Source of the DNA: Tubulanus polymorphus
Lineage: Eukaryota; Nemertea; Palaeonemertea; Tubulaniformes; Tubulanidae
Assembly: GCF_964204645.1 (NCBI RefSeq)
Contig: NC_134030.1
Coordinates: 7,254,278 to 7,318,277, forward strand
DNA length: 64,000 bases
Direction of reading: 5' to 3'
The notes beneath the pieces were generated by a model. It saw nothing but the letters and a program-made list of their open reading frames with translations, did no database searches and had not been told where the DNA came from. Shown piece after piece: positions 63,159 through 64,000 of this stretch (positions are counted from its first letter, which is position 1; every line of letters starts with the position of its first letter). The position numbers and the translations under genes are program-made.

Positions 63159-64000
63159 TGTCCCAGGTGTCGTCAGTTTTCGTCTTAGGCGATTTCGGGT
63201 TAAATACCAAGAACTCCTATTCTTTTCATCAAAGTCTTCCATTCAAAAATCTCGTTAATATGGGTTTTCACGTCATTTTTACGCCTTTCTGAAAAGTTTT
63301 TATGGCGTCAGTTTAATCTTCCAAGAATTCTTGAATTGTTTTCATTCGTTACGGAAGTATCTTATGTTACGTTATTTATTTGTATTTTTCAATGCCTAGA
63401 AAAGAAACCTCGTTTTTTGGACTTATCTGGCATTATCACCAACAACAAGTATCCATTTCAATATTCTAGTTTATGTCCATGTTTACCCCGATGCACTCAT
63501 TATCTCTACCGATGCTTTTTCCGTCAATAAAGTGAAATTGAATTGTGCAATCATTGATCAATATAGTGAAATAGAATTCAATCGTGGTTCGTCTCGGCAA
63601 TTCAACGAAATCTATATCGATTAGTTATAACGAGATTGGTAATGTTGAGAGTAATTAATGTTTGAAAAACAATCACAAAGCGACGAGTTTCATAGCGATA
63701 TCACCGCTTATTACGATGTTATACCGCTTAGATTAATCGGATCGAATTTCTCGTACTAAATCTCGCAGCCCGATGCGCGCGCACGCCGCACGGTTCTTCC
63801 CTATCGTCCGTAAATATAGACAAATCAATTTAATGCGCGAAAACCGTTACAAATCAGACGAAATTATCGCCAATTAACGATGAGTTAATTCCCCTCGAAC
63901 GAAAAGATAAAAGTGAAAAATCGTTAGGATGATGATGACGTATGGCTTTCGGATATCCCCCGTGCGCGCATTTGTCAAGATTTTCGCTGGATATCATTTT
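63159..64000. other. No recognisable gene
   Basis: A 64-codon plus frame ends at 63530, overlapping a tcaataaagtg polyadenylation-like string (about 63524-63534). AT-rich remainder with a CpG-rich patch near 63770-63800. Confidence 0.35.

Overview
The window reads as animal nuclear DNA, most likely from an invertebrate. It is visibly AT-rich and has no operon-like gene packing. Long simple-sequence arrays, tRNA-derived SINE-like fragments, short inverted-repeat (MITE-like) elements and a decayed non-LTR retrotransposon are scattered through it. The repeat repertoire looks like that of marine invertebrate genomes such as molluscs and their relatives, but that is inference; no lineage-specific gene is present to settle it.

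I found no intact protein-coding gene that I can name. The longest open frames are artefacts of microsatellites or cross transposon copies. One region is clearly of protein origin: a broken LINE ORF2 C-terminus at about 36918-37318, readable only across two frame changes and a stop. A few short open stretches could be real exons (14024-14535 plus, 37845-37884 plus, 45525-45803 minus) but cannot be confirmed from sequence alone.

Layout. 1-10 kb: mostly featureless, with two copies of a roughly 250-280 bp inverted-repeat element (812-1064, 3761-4038) and a tRNA-like fragment near 4.55 kb. 10.87-11.96 kb: a giant uninterrupted (TA)n-(ATAC)n-(AT)n array. 13.5-15 kb: a hammerhead-like motif on the minus strand, the best unassigned open frames, and a minus-strand SINE. 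16.9-17.1 kb: a third, truncated copy of the inverted-repeat element. 20-33 kb: little beyond short hairpins. 33.6-39 kb: two (AT)n arrays, a CCRT-type tetranucleotide array, a perfect palindrome and the LINE remnant. 42.2-42.4 kb: a compact block of nested hairpins. 43-47.4 kb: several small inverted-repeat elements and the fourth copy of the main family. 48-51.7 kb: two minisatellites with local duplications. 56.0-56.4 kb: three small elements packed end to end. 60.5 kb: a perfect 30-bp inverted repeat with a tRNA-like core, followed by a LINE-like 3' end. 61.5 kb: GCC and CG runs. 62.9-63.2 kb: a 27-bp minisatellite with codon-like variation.

The window is therefore best viewed as intergenic or intronic DNA shaped by non-autonomous mobile elements and tandem-repeat growth. 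The items most worth following up are the hairpin block at 42.2-42.4 kb, the four-copy inverted-repeat family, the two tRNA-like foldbacks, and the 1.1 kb pure alternating pyrimidine-purine tract.
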